A stretch of 64,000 bases of DNA from Ruegeria_C sp040830705. Lineage in GTDB: Bacteria > Pseudomonadota > Alphaproteobacteria > Rhodobacterales > Rhodobacteraceae. The notes beneath the pieces were generated by a model. It was not told where the DNA came from, ran no database searches, and saw only the letters and a program-made list of their open reading frames with translations. Positions 63,075-64,000 of the stretch are shown one piece after another; the stretch's first letter is position 1, and each line of letters begins with the position of its first letter. The position numbers and the translations under genes were made by a program. The stretch lies in assembly GCA_040830705.1 (NCBI GenBank), contig JBFOME010000004.1, positions 1-64,000 of the forward strand. Direction: 5' to 3'.

Positions 63075-64000
63075 CTAAACTCTTTTGCTAGAGGCCAGAT
63101 CTTTGGATTGCTCTAGCTCCACGCTATGGTTTCCGATTTTCCCCATATGACGCGCAATTTGTTGTGCCAGTATCTGTTTGCACAATTCCGCGACGGCCGC
63201 TGGGAGGCCCCGCAACTCCTCTTTCCTAGCAACAACCGTCAACGTGCGCGACAACCCTGAGACTGGCAGTTCTTGAAATCGCAGGTTCATGTTTTCCACG
63301 AGACCATCGATCAATAATGTCGGTGTCAAAAGGCTAAATCCCTGTCCTATCGAAACACAGGAGGTCACCATACTGGAGCGATCTGCTTGTATGACTGTGT
63401 CGGGCTCAAACCGCAGTCGGCGCAGATGCTGGGCAATCTGCCGTCCCGCATTTGTCGTATCCCCAAAACGTACCAACGGAAGCCTCGTCTGGATCGCTTC
63501 TAGGCTTTCGGTCGGGCCGTCGTATGTTTCGGGGAGCACCAAAAGGTATCTCTCAGTCAGAACATGATGACGCTCCAATCCGTCCATGTCTAAAAATGGG
63601 TTCGACGTAATCGCCAAATCCGCCTGCTTGGTGCGCAGCAGATGCTCATGATTACCGCTTTGCCCGGCATGCAGAGTGATGTCTTCGACGTTGAACACCC
63701 TTTGCGCAAGATCGATCAATGATGGCGTCAGGGTCGTCGCAATGGAGGCTTGGATGCCCACCCTCAGCAGCGTCAGGGATTGTTCGCCGACATGCCGCAA
63801 TTCGGTTTCCATATCGGACAGTGCATCCAGTATCTTCTGCGCTTTGCCATGCAGTCGCGCACCAGCATATGTTAGCCGAGCAGGTCGCGTACTGCGATCG
63901 AGCAGAGTCGTGCCAAACGCTTTCTCCAACGCAGTGATGTGTTGGGATGCTGCGGGCTGTGAGAGACCGAGCAGTTTCGCACCGGCTCGCATTTGACCTG
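63075..64000 (-). CDS. LysR-family regulator (partial, runs off right edge)
   Basis: The open frame continues past the last visible Met (63992) to the window edge. The visible protein starts in the middle of the HTH (GAKLLGLSQPAASQHITALE, then FGTTLLDRSTRPARLTYAG), so the true start lies 20-30 codons beyond. The effector domain follows from about residue 90 (LLRVGIQASIATTLTPSLID, then LPLVRFGD, then SCVSIGQGFSLLTPTLL). About 305 residues are visible. The regulated genes are not in the window. Confidence 0.88.
   Translation of the reverse strand, partial: GQMRAGAKLLGLSQPAASQHITALEKAFGTTLLDRSTRPARLTYAGARLHGKAQKILDALSDMETELRHVGEQSLTLLRVGIQASIATTLTPSLIDLAQRVFNVEDITLHAGQSGNHEHLLRTKQADLAITSNPFLDMDGLERHHVLTERYLLVLPETYDGPTESLEAIQTRLPLVRFGDTTNAGRQIAQHLRRLRFEPDTVIQADRSSMVTSCVSIGQGFSLLTPTLLIDGLVENMNLRFQELPVSGLSRTLTVVARKEELRGLPAAVAELCKQILAQQIARHMGKIGNHSVELEQSKDLASSKRV

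Overview
The window reads as a GC-rich chromosomal segment from a marine alphaproteobacterium of the Roseobacter group (Rhodobacteraceae). This is inferred from gene content: a TRAP/TTT-rich catabolic repertoire, sitABCD behind a Mur-like box, a Hint-domain protein fused to a glycine/aspartate-rich repeat, BCCT and MttB-family genes, and translationally coupled ATGA/TGATG gene overlaps throughout. No rRNA, tRNA, CRISPR array or intact insertion sequence was recognised.

Layout. 1-8.1 kb: the C-terminal thioesterase of an NRPS/PKS enters from the left edge. It meets a minus-strand block: a membrane-anchored alpha/beta hydrolase and the complete three-gene NHLM-type peptide export cassette (HlyD-like adaptor, C39 peptidase-ABC transporter, second ABC transporter with a long N-domain). 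No NHLM precursor peptide is visible in the window. 8.3-17.1 kb: a divergent sugar or sugar-acid locus. The minus arm holds a split UxaA-family dehydratase and an aldo/keto reductase. The plus arm holds a CUT2-type ABC importer, Zn-ADH, SDR, RraA-like aldolase and an FCD-family regulator with two winged-helix domains. The arms share a promoter region with a repeated AAAATG motif.

17.2-19.1 kb: ada overlapping an isocitrate lyase/PEP mutase family gene. 19.3-25.1 kb: a BCCT transporter, a trimethylamine-dehydrogenase-like flavoprotein and a non-pyrrolysine MttB-family methyltransferase, probably for catabolism of a quaternary or N-methylated amine. 25.2-37.1 kb: tricarballylate/tricarboxylate genes. 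These are tcuBA with divergent tcuR, and the minus-strand run tctC, tctAB (fused), prpF, a Usp gene, a 79-codon gene and a 2-hydroxyacid dehydrogenase, with the two-component pair tctDE divergent from tctC.

37.4-39.4 kb: thiC under a TPP riboswitch. 39.8-45.0 kb: a small hypothetical gene, then sitABCD coupled to a panE-like gene. 45.0-51.5 kb: housekeeping genes (PiT phosphate transporter, NUDIX hydrolase, hrpB helicase, DUF3108 protein, meaB). 51.6-54.0 kb: a broken Hint-domain gene, rpmB with its terminator, and an acid phosphatase. 54.2-62.2 kb: a GH31 glycosidase and an acnD-prpF / iclR-prpB locus resembling the 2-methylcitrate cycle but without citrate synthase. 62.2-63.1 kb has no recognisable gene. 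A partial LysR gene runs off the right edge.

The most unusual items are the NHLM exporter beside a thioesterase with no visible peptide, the flavoprotein/MttB/BCCT trio in which two residues of the amine-binding aromatic bowl appear replaced, the double-HTH FCD regulator, the Hint pseudogene caught between a frameshift and a nonsense codon, and a 17-bp tandem duplication that creates the thioesterase stop codon.
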